A DNA stretch of 46,895 nucleotides from Longibaculum muris. Lineage in GTDB: Bacteria; Bacillota_I; Bacilli_A; Erysipelotrichales; Coprobacillaceae. The notes under the pieces were generated by a model, which searched no databases, was not told where the DNA came from, and saw nothing but the letters and a program-made list of their open reading frames with translations. The stretch spans positions 1 through 46,895 of the forward strand of contig NZ_SMCQ01000024.1 of assembly GCF_004343035.1 (NCBI RefSeq). Direction: 5' to 3'. Numbering within the stretch: the first letter of the stretch is position 1; every line of letters starts with the position of its first letter. Shown here in pieces: positions 14,893-24,079 of the stretch. The position numbers and the translations under genes are program-made.

Positions 14893-17370
14893 ATGAAAGA
14901 AAAATATGATGTTATTGGAATGAGCTGTAGTGCTTGTAGTGCACATATTGATAAAGCGATTAGACATCTTGATGGAGTTGTCGATGTGAATGTTAATTTA
15001 TTAAGCAATTCGATGGTTGTTGAGTATGATGAAAATCAATTAAATCAAGCATCAATTATTCAAGCTGTTGAAAATGCTGGATATAAAGCAGCTTTAGAAA
15101 ATAATTCTGTGACTTCCAAACAACAGGAAGAAAGTGTTGATCATAAAAAAAGGTCATTGATTTTATCATTTGTCTTTTTGATTCCATTATTTTATATATC
15201 AATGGGACATATGATGGGAGCACCTTTACCATCTTTGTTGACAGATCATGAAAATATGATGGTATTTGCATTAACTCAATTATTTTTAACTTTACCGATT
15301 ATGTATATTAATCGAGGCTATTTTCAAAGAGGTTTTCAAGCATTATTACATAAGAGTCCTAACATGGATACATTAATTGCCATGGGTTCATCAGCAGCTG
15401 CGATTTATAGTATTTATGCTATCTTTATGATGGGTTATGATTTAGGTCATGGTGATATGGTCGGAGCTCATCAATATATGATGCAACTTTATTTTGAATC
15501 AGCTGGGATGATTTTAACTCTTATATCATTAGGAAAGTACTTAGAATCACGTTCTAAAAAGAAAACAACCCAAGCAATTGAAAAACTAATGAATCTTATG
15601 CCTTCAGTTGCAACTATACTTGTTGATGGACAAGAAAAAGTGGTTGATATTCAAGACGTCAAAATTGGTGATATTGTTGTGGTGAAATCTGGTCAGAGTA
15701 TTCCAGTTGATGGTGTCATTGTAAAAGGACAAACATCAATTGATGAATCTATGATTACGGGTGAAAGTTTACCCGTTGATAAAGGCCTTCATGATCAAGT
15801 GATTGGGGCAACAATGAATGTGGATGGATATATTCATGTTCAAGCAACTCATACGAGTGGAGATACAACTTTGTCGCAAATTATCGCTTTGGTAGAAGAT
15901 GCCAGTTCTTCAAAAGCTCCGATTGCTAAGCTGGCTGATCAAATCAGTGGTATCTTTGTGCCAATAGTTATGAGTATATCCTTATTAACGTTTATCACAT
16001 GGATGACACTTGGAGGACAAACTTTTCATTTTGCTTTAACATGTGCGATTGCTGTTTTGGTCATTTCTTGTCCATGTGCTTTAGGTTTAGCAACCCCAAC
16101 AGCAATTATGGTGGGAACTGGAAAAGGAGCTCAATTAGGTATTTTAATTAAATCGGCTGAAAATTTAGAACTTTTATCAAAGGCTAAAAGTATCGTCTTG
16201 GATAAAACTGGAACAATGACTAAAGGAAAGCCACAAGTCACTGAGGTTTATCCAATTGATATTGATAAAACAGACTTGTTAAAAATTGCTGGTTCTTTAG
16301 AAAGTGCTTCACAACATCCAATTGCTAAAGCAATTGTAAGTTATATTCAAAGTCAAAATATTGATTTTCAAACAATTGAAAATTTTGAGATGTTACAAGG
16401 TAAAGGATTAAAAGGAAAACAAAATGAACATATCTTTTTATCAGGGAATCAACGTTTGATGGAAGAAAATCAAGTTGATTTATCTGATGTTCATCAATTG
16501 GCAAGTGAACTGGCGATGTCAGGTAAGACACCACTTTATTATGCACGAGATGGAATGATTATTGGACTGATTGTTGTGAGTGATGTTTTAAAAGAGACAA
16601 CTAAGGAAGCAATCCAACAATTAAAACACAAAGGTTTGTCTATTTATATGTTAACGGGTGATAATGCATTAACGGCTAAAGCCATAGGAAAACAGCTAGA
16701 TATTGAAGTCATTGCAGAAGTTCTACCACAAGATAAAGAAAAACATATCAGAGATTTACAGTCAAAAGGTGAACGGGTTATTATGGTAGGAGATGGAATC
16801 AATGATGCGCCGGCTTTGATGCGTGCGGATATTGGGATTGCAATGACATCAGGAACAGATATTGCTATGGATTCTGCAGATATTGTTTTAATGAAAAATG
16901 ATTTACAAGATGTTGTTAATGCAATTGATTTAAGTCATGCTGTGATTAAGAATATTAAAGAAAATCTATTTTGGGCATTCTTCTATAATGTGATTGGTAT
17001 TCCAATTGCGGCGGGAGTTTTTTATCCATTTTTAGGATGGTTATTAGATCCTATGTTTGGGGCTGCTGCTATGAGTTTAAGTTCAGTCTTTGTTGTAAGT
17101 AATGCCTTGAGATTAAGATTTTTTAAACCAAAAACAAAAAGAGAGAAAACGGAGGAAAAAATGATGAAAAAGAAAATGAATATTGAAGGTATGATGTGTG
17201 CACATTGTCAAGCACACGTTGAAAAAGCATTAAATGGTATTGATGGTGTAAAAGCTGAAGTTGATTTAAAAAACAATTGTGCTTATTTAGAATTATCTCA
17301 AGATGTAGCTGAAGCAACACTTACAAAAGCTGTGGAAGATGCTGGTTATACAGTTAAGGGATTTGAATAA
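14893..17370 (+). CDS. copA: Copper-exporting P1B-type ATPase with fused C-terminal CopZ-like domain
   Basis: 825 residues from the ATG at 14893, placed by GGGAGG. N-terminal heavy-metal domain (GMSCSAC, residues about 7-13), membrane helices, actuator TGES, transport motif CPC at residues 393-395, phosphorylation site DKTGT with Asp437, and the MLTGD and GDGINDAP hinge motifs. CPC plus the linked CsoR indicate Cu(I) export. Residues 757-825 add a second heavy-metal domain (GMMCAHC) after a Lys-rich linker. That domain starts at an ATG with its own GGAGG, as if a separate copZ gene had been joined in frame. In most relatives CopZ is a separate 69-residue chaperone; here it should deliver copper in cis or also be made alone. 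Confidence 0.95.
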   Translation: MKEKYDVIGMSCSACSAHIDKAIRHLDGVVDVNVNLLSNSMVVEYDENQLNQASIIQAVENAGYKAALENNSVTSKQQEESVDHKKRSLILSFVFLIPLFYISMGHMMGAPLPSLLTDHENMMVFALTQLFLTLPIMYINRGYFQRGFQALLHKSPNMDTLIAMGSSAAAIYSIYAIFMMGYDLGHGDMVGAHQYMMQLYFESAGMILTLISLGKYLESRSKKKTTQAIEKLMNLMPSVATILVDGQEKVVDIQDVKIGDIVVVKSGQSIPVDGVIVKGQTSIDESMITGESLPVDKGLHDQVIGATMNVDGYIHVQATHTSGDTTLSQIIALVEDASSSKAPIAKLADQISGIFVPIVMSISLLTFITWMTLGGQTFHFALTCAIAVLVISCPCALGLATPTAIMVGTGKGAQLGILIKSAENLELLSKAKSIVLDKTGTMTKGKPQVTEVYPIDIDKTDLLKIAGSLESASQHPIAKAIVSYIQSQNIDFQTIENFEMLQGKGLKGKQNEHIFLSGNQRLMEENQVDLSDVHQLASELAMSGKTPLYYARDGMIIGLIVVSDVLKETTKEAIQQLKHKGLSIYMLTGDNALTAKAIGKQLDIEVIAEVLPQDKEKHIRDLQSKGERVIMVGDGINDAPALMRADIGIAMTSGTDIAMDSADIVLMKNDLQDVVNAIDLSHAVIKNIKENLFWAFFYNVIGIPIAAGVFYPFLGWLLDPMFGAAAMSLSSVFVVSNALRLRFFKPKTKREKTEEKMMKKKMNIEGMMCAHCQAHVEKALNGIDGVKAEVDLKNNCAYLELSQDVAEATLTKAVEDAGYTVKGFE
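17151..17163 (+). promoter_or_regulatory. Internal ribosome site and start for a free CopZ-like product
   Basis: GGAGG (17151-17155) followed after five bases by ATG (17161) and a second ATG (17164), in frame with copA. Initiation here gives a 69-residue protein with the CxxC copper site, exactly the size of CopZ chaperones. The ribosome site is as good as those of true genes in this window. That it is used is an inference. Confidence 0.5.
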
Positions 17371-17633
17371 TGCAAGCTGATAAGTCACAAATAACACGTT
17401 TGTTAAAAACGGCTAGAGGGCAAATTGATGGCATTTTAAAGATGATTGATGATGATCGTTATTGTGTAGATATTTCTAATCAGATAATGGCTACACAAGC
17501 TATTTTGAAACGGGCAAATAAGGAAATTATTGGAGCACATATGAAACACTGTGTTCATGATGCCTTAAATCAAGAAGATGCCAATCAAAAAATTAATGAA
17601 ATGATTGATATTATTGATCAATTAATGAAATAG
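17370..17633 (+). CDS. csoR: CsoR-family copper-sensing repressor
   Basis: 87 residues, all helical. The Cu(I) ligand set of CsoR is present: Cys in RYCVDI, then His and Cys in MKHCVHDAL. The start overlaps the copA stop (TAATG), so it is translated by coupling. It binds the palindrome before copA and shuts the operon off until copper rises. Placement at the 3' end gives simple negative feedback. The family also includes FrmR and CstR, but the ligands and context favour copper. Confidence 0.92.
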   Translation: MQADKSQITRLLKTARGQIDGILKMIDDDRYCVDISNQIMATQAILKRANKEIIGAHMKHCVHDALNQEDANQKINEMIDIIDQLMK

Positions 17634-17651
17634 AGGGAAACCTCTATTTTT
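17631..17651 (+). terminator. Terminator of the copper operon
   Basis: TAGAGG (17631-17636) pairs with CCTCTA (17641-17646), loop GAAA, followed by TTTTTATTT. It includes the csoR stop codon. Confidence 0.8.
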
Positions 17652-17693
17652 ATTTGTCTTAAAAAATAGTATAATAGTATGCAGGAGGAAAAA

Positions 17694-19142
17694 ATGATGC
17701 AAAATGGTGTAATGATGCAATATTTTGAATGGTATTTAGAAAGTAATCCTCATCTTTGGAAACTTTTAAAAGAAGATGCAAAGCATCTTAAAGAAATTGG
17801 GATAACAGCAGTCTGGATGCCACCTGCTTTTAAAGGAATTGGTGGTATTCATGATGTTGGATATGGGGTTTATGATATTTATGATTTAGGGGAATTTGAT
17901 CAAAAGGGAACAATTCGCACAAAATATGGAACAAAAGATGAATATTTAGATGCTATTGAGGCTCTACATCAATATGGTTTACAAGTTTATGGCGATATTG
18001 TTTTAAATCATAAAATGGGTGCTGATGGAAATGAATTTGTCAAAGCCTATGAAGTTAATCAATATAATAAAAATCAAGTGATTAGTGATGAAGAATTAAT
18101 CGAAGTTCCAACGCTTTTTACCTTCCCTAATCGTCATCAGATGTATAGTGATTTTACCTGGAATTGGACATGTTTTGATGGAATTGATTATGATATTTTG
18201 TCAAAGCGTCATGCAACATTTTTGTTTAAAGATAAGAATTGGGATAGTCAAGTTGATGATGAAAATGGAAATTTTGATTATTTAATGGGGGCTGATATTG
18301 ATTTTTCAAATCCACATGTTGTAGCAGAATTAGAGAATTGGGGACAATGGTATTTATCAATGACTCATCTTGATGGATTAAGATTGGATGCAGTTAAACA
18401 TATTGGTGCTCATTTTTATAAAGATTGGATTCGTGAAATAAGAGTCCACTATCAAAAAGAATTATTTACTGTAGGGGAGTATTGGCATGGAGATATTCAT
18501 CATTTATTAAATTATTTAAATGAAGTTGAAGGTGAAATGTCTTTATTTGATGTTCCTTTGCATTATCATTTTTATGAAGCTTCACATAGTTTTGGACAGT
18601 ATGATATGTCAAAGATTTTTGAAGGAACATTGGTGGATAGTGCGCCCAATCAGGCTGTCACTTTTGTTGATAATCATGATACACAACCTTCACAAGGATT
18701 ACAGTCATGGGTTGAAGATTGGTTTAAACCACTAGCTTATGCATTGATTTTACTGAGAAAAGATGGGTATCCTTGTGTTTTTTATGGCGATTATTATGGG
18801 ATTCCACATTCTCAAATCAAAGGACAATCTGATGTTTTAGATTGCTTATTATGGTTAAGAAAAGAATATGCTTTAGGAAAACAAGATGATTATTTTGATG
18901 ATTCAAGTGTTATTGGATGGGTTCGTTATAGTGAGCAACGCTCATTAGCTTGTATTATGAGTGATAGTGTTGGAGGAACCAAGGATATGTATGTCGGTGA
19001 ACGTTATGCTGGAAAAATATTTTATGATGCCTTAGGTTATTGTCAAAATCAAGTTGTGATTGATCAACAAGGGCATGGTCTTTTTAAGTGTCAGGGAGGA
19101 AGTGTCAGTGTCTATATTTGTCAGGAGGAAAATAATGGATAA
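17694..19142 (+). CDS. Intracellular alpha-amylase (GH13)
   Basis: 482 residues from ATG 17694, placed by AGGAGG; the ATG 15 bases upstream overlaps the ribosome site. It begins NGVMMQYFEWY with no signal peptide, so it acts in the cytosol. The catalytic triad is Asp232 (GLRLDAVKH), Glu262 (VGEYWHG) and Asp329 (FVDNHDTQ), one residue off the B. licheniformis alpha-amylase numbering (231/261/328), which shows how close the match is. Hydrolyses alpha-1,4 links in glycogen or imported maltodextrins. Overlaps the transporter gene after it by 8 bases. Confidence 0.95.
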   Translation: MMQNGVMMQYFEWYLESNPHLWKLLKEDAKHLKEIGITAVWMPPAFKGIGGIHDVGYGVYDIYDLGEFDQKGTIRTKYGTKDEYLDAIEALHQYGLQVYGDIVLNHKMGADGNEFVKAYEVNQYNKNQVISDEELIEVPTLFTFPNRHQMYSDFTWNWTCFDGIDYDILSKRHATFLFKDKNWDSQVDDENGNFDYLMGADIDFSNPHVVAELENWGQWYLSMTHLDGLRLDAVKHIGAHFYKDWIREIRVHYQKELFTVGEYWHGDIHHLLNYLNEVEGEMSLFDVPLHYHFYEASHSFGQYDMSKIFEGTLVDSAPNQAVTFVDNHDTQPSQGLQSWVEDWFKPLAYALILLRKDGYPCVFYGDYYGIPHSQIKGQSDVLDCLLWLRKEYALGKQDDYFDDSSVIGWVRYSEQRSLACIMSDSVGGTKDMYVGERYAGKIFYDALGYCQNQVVIDQQGHGLFKCQGGSVSVYICQEENNG

Positions 19143-20004
19143 GAAAAGCTTGCTTTCTGTTCATTTGGCTGTTTTGTTATTTGGAACCTCAGGAGTTTTT
19201 ATTAAAATTATTCCAATGTCAGCGTTATTGCTGACATTAGGACGAGGAATTTTTTCAGCCTTGGCACTTTATGCTTTCATTCATTTTCGTGAATATTCAT
19301 TACGTCTTGAACGTTTACGCGATTATTTTTGGAATTTATTGGCAGGAATCTTTTTAGCGATGCATTGGTTTTTATTTATTATGTCAATCCAAATCTCAAC
19401 TGTTTCAATTGGAACCATTACCTTTGCCACTTACCCTTTATTTGTTGTGTTTTTAGAACCATATGTCTTTAAGGAAAAGTTTCAACTCAAGAATTTATTA
19501 AATGTTGTTATGATTGCTATAGGGATTGCTTTTCTGATTCCTGCTTTTGAGTTAAACAATGCCACAACTTTAGGAATCTTATATGGCTTAGGCAGTAGTT
19601 TTTGTTTTGCTATACTTTCAATTATTAATCGTCGTTTAGCTGCCTTATATGATAGTGTTGTCATTACTCTATATGAACAAACTGTTGCTGCTTGTCTGAT
19701 GACGATTTTGATTTCTATTATAAAACCAACAGTTCATGAAGGAACAGTACTTGATTTTTTTCATTTGATTATTTATGGTGTTGTTTTTACTGGATTAGCT
19801 CACTCTTTATATATTCAAGGATTAAAAGGAATCAAAGCACAGACAGCCAGTATTATTTCAGTATTAGAACCTGTTTATAGTATTGTTTTAGCCATTGTCT
19901 TTTTACAGGAAAGAATGAGTTATCAAGAAATGATAGGGACATTTATTATTTTTGTTACTGTTATGATTGCAACTTTACAAAATAGTGTTGATGAAAAAAC
20001 ATAA
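19135..20004 (+). CDS. EamA/DMT-family transporter
   Basis: 289 residues from ATG 19135, placed by GGAGGAAA. Ten predicted membrane helices arranged as two EamA repeats; LFGTSGVFIKIIP at the N-terminus and the C-terminal repeat with ASIISVLEPVYSIVLAI are characteristic. The family exports metabolites and amino acids by proton antiport. Overlap with the amylase suggests cotranscription but not necessarily a shared function. The substrate cannot be read. Confidence 0.88.
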   Translation: MDKKSLLSVHLAVLLFGTSGVFIKIIPMSALLLTLGRGIFSALALYAFIHFREYSLRLERLRDYFWNLLAGIFLAMHWFLFIMSIQISTVSIGTITFATYPLFVVFLEPYVFKEKFQLKNLLNVVMIAIGIAFLIPAFELNNATTLGILYGLGSSFCFAILSIINRRLAALYDSVVITLYEQTVAACLMTILISIIKPTVHEGTVLDFFHLIIYGVVFTGLAHSLYIQGLKGIKAQTASIISVLEPVYSIVLAIVFLQERMSYQEMIGTFIIFVTVMIATLQNSVDEKT

Positions 20005-20030
20005 AATCCATTTCAAACGAAATGGATTTT
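20003..20030. terminator. Bidirectional terminator between convergent genes
   Basis: AAAATCCATTTC (20003-20014) and GAAATGGATTTT (20019-20030) pair perfectly, loop AAAC. It serves the DMT gene on the plus strand and the small membrane gene on the minus strand, both of whose stops it touches. Confidence 0.88.
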
Positions 20031-20268
20031 AAAGTATAATACTGAAATATAAGAGAGTAAAACATAAAGTTAAGACGGCAGCAAATTCAACGATGTTTAA
20101 AATCATTTGTTCTTGCTTTTGATTCACTCCTTTTTTCTTTGCTTCATAAAGAAGTTGATATGTTATCATGAGTGGAATAAGATTGAGTATGCTTAAAAGT
20201 GAAGTAAACAAGGAGAAAATAGCAAAAGCAAGAGTCGGTATATAAAATTCGTTTTTAATGTGTTCCAT
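20029..20268 (-). CDS. Small two-helix membrane protein, unknown
   Basis: 79 residues: two hydrophobic segments (about 9-36 and 58-79) joined by a Lys/Gln-rich loop (EAKKKGVNQKQEQ). GAAGGTGATG precedes the ATG at good spacing on the minus strand, and the shared terminator marks its end, which supports a real gene. No family recognised. Confidence 0.6.
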   Translation of the reverse strand: MEHIKNEFYIPTLAFAIFSLFTSLLSILNLIPLMITYQLLYEAKKKGVNQKQEQMILNIVEFAAVLTLCFTLLYFSIIL

Positions 20269-20364
20269 ATCATCACCTTCTTCACTTATATTATATAAAA
20301 ACTGAAGAAATGGACTATCAAGAGTATCTTAATATTATGTTAATTTTATTTAAATTCACATAAA

Positions 20365-20410
20365 CAGTATATAACAGTTGACAAGTGTTATATACTGTTA
20401 TATACTGTTA
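20365..20410 (+). promoter_or_regulatory. Promoter and operator of the GntR-ABC operon
   Basis: TTGACA (20378-20383), 17-base spacer and TATACT (20401-20406) form a near-consensus promoter. CAGTATATAACA (20365-20376) and TGTTATATACTG (20386-20397) are a perfect 12-base inverted repeat flanking the -35, and TTATATACTGTTA is repeated at 20398-20410 over the -10. This is the arrangement of an autoregulated YtrA-type GntR repressor. Confidence 0.85.
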
Positions 20411-20430
20411 GTGAACAGAGGAGGAGAATT

Positions 20431-20802
20431 ATGAAGATTATTATTAATAATTCATCTATGCAGCCTATTTATGAACAGCTCATAGAACAAATTAAAACCA
20501 TGATTATTCATGGTGAACTCAAAGAAAATGATAATTTACCATCTGTTCGTTCTTTATCAAAAGAATTAAAGATTAGTGCTTTAACGGTCAAGAAAGCGTA
20601 CGATAATCTTGAAAGTGAAGGTTTTGTATCAACGATTCATGGAAAAGGAACTTATGTCAAAGGCGCTAATCAAGAGATTTTAAAAGAAGAACAAAGAAAA
20701 GAAGTCGAAACTGATTTGGAAATGGCCATCCAAAAAGGTCGTAGATGCAACATGAGTGATGAAGAAATAAGTGAATTATTTCATTTGATTATGGAGGAGT
20801 AA
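20431..20802 (+). CDS. GntR-family regulator, YtrA type
   Basis: 123 residues: an N-terminal winged helix-turn-helix (PIYEQLIEQIKTMIIHGELKEND in part, LPSVRSLSKELKISALTVKKAY) followed by only about 45 helical residues. That short tail is typical of the YtrA subgroup, which controls ABC transporters. It is the first gene of a three-gene operon behind its own likely operator. B. subtilis YtrA responds to cell-wall antibiotics, so an envelope-stress or peptide-antibiotic signal is a reasonable guess here. Confidence 0.92.
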   Translation: MKIIINNSSMQPIYEQLIEQIKTMIIHGELKENDNLPSVRSLSKELKISALTVKKAYDNLESEGFVSTIHGKGTYVKGANQEILKEEQRKEVETDLEMAIQKGRRCNMSDEEISELFHLIMEE

Positions 20803-20805
20803 ACA

Positions 20806-21657
20806 ATGTTAAAACTTACAAATGTTACAAAACGTTATGATCAATTTACCTTGAATTGCTCTTTAGACGTACAACCTGGATGTGTGACTGGTCTCATTGG
20901 ACAAAATGGTGCTGGGAAAAGCACAACATTTAAAGCTATTTTAGATTTGATTTCAATTGATGATGGTAATATTCAAATCTTTGATTGTCCTAATCAACAC
21001 TTATCAATGAAATATAAACAACAAATTGGCGTTGTTTTATCTGATAGTGGATTCAGTGAATATCTGACAATTCAATCAATTATACCTATTATGGATGCTT
21101 TATATGATCGTTTTGAAAAACAACAATTTATACAAAGATGTCAACAATTTAATTTACCACTAAAAAAACAAATCAAAGATTTTTCAACAGGGATGAAAGC
21201 CAAATTGAAAGTTCTATTAGCATTATCATATCATGCAAGGTTATTGATTTTAGATGAACCTACTGCAGGATTGGATGTTATTGCAAGAGAGGAACTTTTA
21301 GATATACTAAGGGACTATATGGCTCAAGATGAATCATGTTCAATCTTGATTAGCTCACATATTTCTAGTGATTTAGAAGGCTTATGTGATGATTTATACA
21401 TGATTGATAAAGGAAGTATTATTCTCCATGAAGATACGGATGTTTTATTAAGTGATTATGCTATTTTAAAGGTTGATGAACAACAATATGCTTCCCTTGA
21501 TCATCAATATATTTTAAGATTTCGTAAAGAAAATTATGGATATTGTTGTTTAACAAATCAAAAACAATATTATTTGGATAATTATCCATCATTAGTTATT
21601 GAAAAAGGTTCAATTGATGATGTAATTACAATGATGATAAGAGGTGAAAAAGCATGA
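20806..21657 (+). CDS. ABC transporter ATP-binding protein
   Basis: 283 residues. Walker A GQNGAGKST, Q-loop region KQQIGVV, signature FSTGMKAKL (a variant of LSGGQ, common in this drug/peptide export class), Walker B RLLILDEPTAGLD and switch His in LISSHIS. After about residue 215 a smaller C-terminal domain follows. It pairs with the permease that overlaps its stop by 4 bases and is controlled by the GntR gene 4 bases upstream. Likely exports a toxic compound or senses envelope damage. Confidence 0.93.
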   Translation: MLKLTNVTKRYDQFTLNCSLDVQPGCVTGLIGQNGAGKSTTFKAILDLISIDDGNIQIFDCPNQHLSMKYKQQIGVVLSDSGFSEYLTIQSIIPIMDALYDRFEKQQFIQRCQQFNLPLKKQIKDFSTGMKAKLKVLLALSYHARLLILDEPTAGLDVIAREELLDILRDYMAQDESCSILISSHISSDLEGLCDDLYMIDKGSIILHEDTDVLLSDYAILKVDEQQYASLDHQYILRFRKENYGYCCLTNQKQYYLDNYPSLVIEKGSIDDVITMMIRGEKA

Positions 21658-22313
21658 AAGGATTATTAATTAAAGATTTTCAATTACTTAAAAATCAAAA
21701 ATCATTTTTCGTTGTCTTTATTGCAATGGCAGTTATCTTTTTGGTGACTGATATGATGAGTCAGGACTTCTTAGTAAGTTATGTAAGCTTCTTGAGTATT
21801 ATTATGATGGTGAGTAGTATGACTTATGATGAATTTAATAATGGGTTAAGTTATTTAATGACACTACCAACAACGAGAAAGAAATATGTTCAAGAAAAAT
21901 ATGTCTTTGGCTTTATTCTTCTTTTCATTGCATGGGTTTCTACTTTCTTAGCAACAACTGGTTTTTATCTTGGTAAGGGAGAATTAATTTCTTTATCTGA
22001 TTGGCTGTTATCTTGTTTTATGATTTTGTTATGTGCTGTCATCATGATACAATGCGTTTTACCTTTACAATTAAAGTTTGGTCAAAACAAAGGTAATATA
22101 GCCATGGCATTAATTGTTGGAGTTCTCTTTGCCATTGGTTTTATTGTGATGAGTATTGTAAAACTTTTTGATATAGATTTAACTTTCTTAATGCGTATGA
22201 TTTCACAAATAGATTTATTTCAAATAATTGTTATTATGATTGGGGTAGTTATTATTGTTGGATTCATCTCATATCGTATTAGCCTTAAAATTATGTACAA
22301 AAAAGAATTGTAA
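21654..22313 (+). CDS. ABC-2 type permease
   Basis: 219 residues with six hydrophobic helices; KGLLIKDFQLLKNQKSF at the N-terminus and MTYDEFNNGLSYLMTLP in the second cytosolic segment are typical of ABC-2 permeases encoded after YtrA-type regulators. It forms the membrane part of the transporter with the preceding ATPase. Starts inside the ATPase stop region (ATGA). Confidence 0.88.
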   Translation: MKGLLIKDFQLLKNQKSFFVVFIAMAVIFLVTDMMSQDFLVSYVSFLSIIMMVSSMTYDEFNNGLSYLMTLPTTRKKYVQEKYVFGFILLFIAWVSTFLATTGFYLGKGELISLSDWLLSCFMILLCAVIMIQCVLPLQLKFGQNKGNIAMALIVGVLFAIGFIVMSIVKLFDIDLTFLMRMISQIDLFQIIVIMIGVVIIVGFISYRISLKIMYKKEL

Positions 22314-22320
22314 AATAAAA

Positions 22321-22350
22321 AACAACTTTTTCATGAAGTTGTTTTTTTAT
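22321..22350. terminator. Bidirectional terminator
   Basis: AACAACTT (22321-22328) pairs with AAGTTGTT (22336-22343), with an A-run on the left and a T-run on the right. It ends both the permease transcript and the convergent small membrane gene. Confidence 0.82.
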
Positions 22351-22619
22351 GCTTTTTTCTTTTTTAAAACAAAAGTTGCAATAATAATGATAACAAGCAT
22401 GACTGCAGCACAGATTCCAGCTGTTGACCATAATTCAGGTTTAGCATAAGCCTTAGAAACGATTGCAATCTTTCTTATTAATATAGCAAGTGCGTAACCA
22501 GAAGTTGCAGCACCAATAAGTGCAAGGACTGCTTTAAACCATTTTGGGAATACTTCTGTAAACAAAATTGCAGTTATTAAGCAAATAAGTGCAATAAAAG
22601 CACAAATGACAAAATGCAT
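22347..22619 (-). CDS. Small three-helix membrane protein, unknown
   Basis: 90 residues from the ATG at 22619, chosen because AAAGGAGG lies 8 bases before it; a longer in-frame start at 22691 has no ribosome site. Three hydrophobic helices and a short Lys tail (LKKKKA). No family recognised. Divergent from the VanY-like gene with about 160 bases between them. Confidence 0.62.
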   Translation of the reverse strand: MHFVICAFIALICLITAILFTEVFPKWFKAVLALIGAATSGYALAILIRKIAIVSKAYAKPELWSTAGICAAVMLVIIIIATFVLKKKKA

Positions 22620-22782
22620 AGAGAAACCTCCTTTATATACATCATTTAAAATACCATAAATAGCCAAAGATTGCAATATAATTGTGAACACATAGATGGA
22701 ATAATATCGGAATTTTTGTGTAAAATGTAGAATTATGAAAACGTTTATGATAAACTATAAGGGCAAAGAAAAGAGGTAGATT

Positions 22783-24042
22783 ATGAGATTTAATAGAAAC
22801 AAAAGATATACTTATTATAGTTCGTATTCATCTTCAAGGAGACAAAGAGTACGTTGGGATAGAATTGCAATAATTGCAGGGGCAATTGTTGTTGTCGTAG
22901 GCATTGTTATTTGGTTTAATTTAAGTCGTATTAAGTTAATGTTTAAAGGTTATTCATTTGGTCAACAAAATGATATTTTATCTTTAGATAGTCAGCAAGT
23001 TTCAGAAATTTTATCACATGATAAAATGACACATATTCAAGATTGGATTAAAACAAGTCAAAATGTTAAATTCTATGATGAGTATGAAGAATATTATACA
23101 ATCCATGATGATTTAAAAGTTAAAGTTGTTGTTTCAACAGTAGATAAGATTTTTAGTAATCAAGCATCTAAATTAACAAGTTTAGGTTATAGTGATGATG
23201 AAATATGGAAAGTCTTAGAAACTGCCAGTATTGATGATTTAGATTATTTGATTACAAAGCAATATACTTATGATCAAATTAAACCTTATATGCAAGTGAA
23301 AGGTTTTGCTTTCCAAGATATGGAAAAGTATATGAAAGTATATGCACAAAAACAAAATTATAACTATGCTGTATTATCAACAACATATCCTTTCATTATT
23401 TCTGAAAATAAAGTAACAAGAAGTTATACAATCCAAAATCCTGATGATATTTTAACATTGGTTAAAAAAGGATTTCAGTTAGCTGATACATATGTGCCAA
23501 AAGATTTAGTTCAACCTAATATTCCAGTGGCACCTGATTGTGATAATTCAAAAATGCGTAAAGAAGCTGCAAAAGCATTAGAAGAAATGGCAAAAGAAGC
23601 GAAGAATTTAGGCTATGAATTAGCAATTAATAGTGCTTATCGTTCATATGCAGATCAAAAGAAAACATATGATGATTATTTCAAGAAATATGATGCCATC
23701 ACAGCAGCAAGTTTAGTTGCCCTTCCAGGAGCAAGTGAACATCAAACTGGTTTAAGTGTTGATTTAACAAGTACAAGTGTCATTCAAAAGAAAGCTAAAG
23801 GTGATGTCGCTGTTTTTGGTGATAGTGAAGAAGGAAAATGGGTTGAAAAGAATGCTTATCGTTTTGGTTTTGTCTTACGTTTCCCACTTGATAAATCAAA
23901 TATTACTGGGATTAGAAATGAACCATGGCATTTTAGATATGTAGGTAAAGAAGCAGCAAAGACAATGCATGACAATAATTGGCTGTTAGAAGAATATTGT
24001 TTATATGAAGGAATTATTCCACAAATTAAAGAAAATAAATAA
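22783..24042 (+). CDS. VanY-type D-alanyl-D-alanine carboxypeptidase (M15B)
   Basis: 419 residues. A basic cytosolic head rich in Arg, Tyr and Ser, one membrane anchor at about residues 29-48, a spacer domain of about 180 residues outside, then the M15B peptidase: SAYRSYADQKKTYDDY, the zinc site SEHQTGLSVDLTS (His and Asp ligands) and EPWHFRYVG (third ligand). It trims the terminal D-Ala of peptidoglycan stem peptides at the cell surface. The spacer, with helical LTSLGYSDDEIWKVLE-like repeats, is common to Firmicute homologues. There are no Van genes nearby, so this is wall maintenance and not vancomycin resistance. Confidence 0.9.
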   Translation: MRFNRNKRYTYYSSYSSSRRQRVRWDRIAIIAGAIVVVVGIVIWFNLSRIKLMFKGYSFGQQNDILSLDSQQVSEILSHDKMTHIQDWIKTSQNVKFYDEYEEYYTIHDDLKVKVVVSTVDKIFSNQASKLTSLGYSDDEIWKVLETASIDDLDYLITKQYTYDQIKPYMQVKGFAFQDMEKYMKVYAQKQNYNYAVLSTTYPFIISENKVTRSYTIQNPDDILTLVKKGFQLADTYVPKDLVQPNIPVAPDCDNSKMRKEAAKALEEMAKEAKNLGYELAINSAYRSYADQKKTYDDYFKKYDAITAASLVALPGASEHQTGLSVDLTSTSVIQKKAKGDVAVFGDSEEGKWVEKNAYRFGFVLRFPLDKSNITGIRNEPWHFRYVGKEAAKTMHDNNWLLEEYCLYEGIIPQIKENK

Positions 24043-24067
24043 TCTAGGGATTTCCCTAGATTATTTT
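24041..24067 (+). terminator. Intrinsic terminator after the carboxypeptidase
   Basis: AATCTAGGG (24041-24049) pairs with CCCTAGATT (24054-24062), loop ATTT, followed by ATTTTT. Only 13 bases before the next start, so some read-through into the radical SAM gene is possible. Confidence 0.82.
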
Positions 24068-24079
24068 TAGGAGAAAGAT

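Noticed and set aside
22783-24042. Vancomycin resistance locus based on the VanY-type enzyme
   Set aside because: No vanHAX, vanRS or vanZ beside it; M15B carboxypeptidases are common wall-maintenance enzymes.
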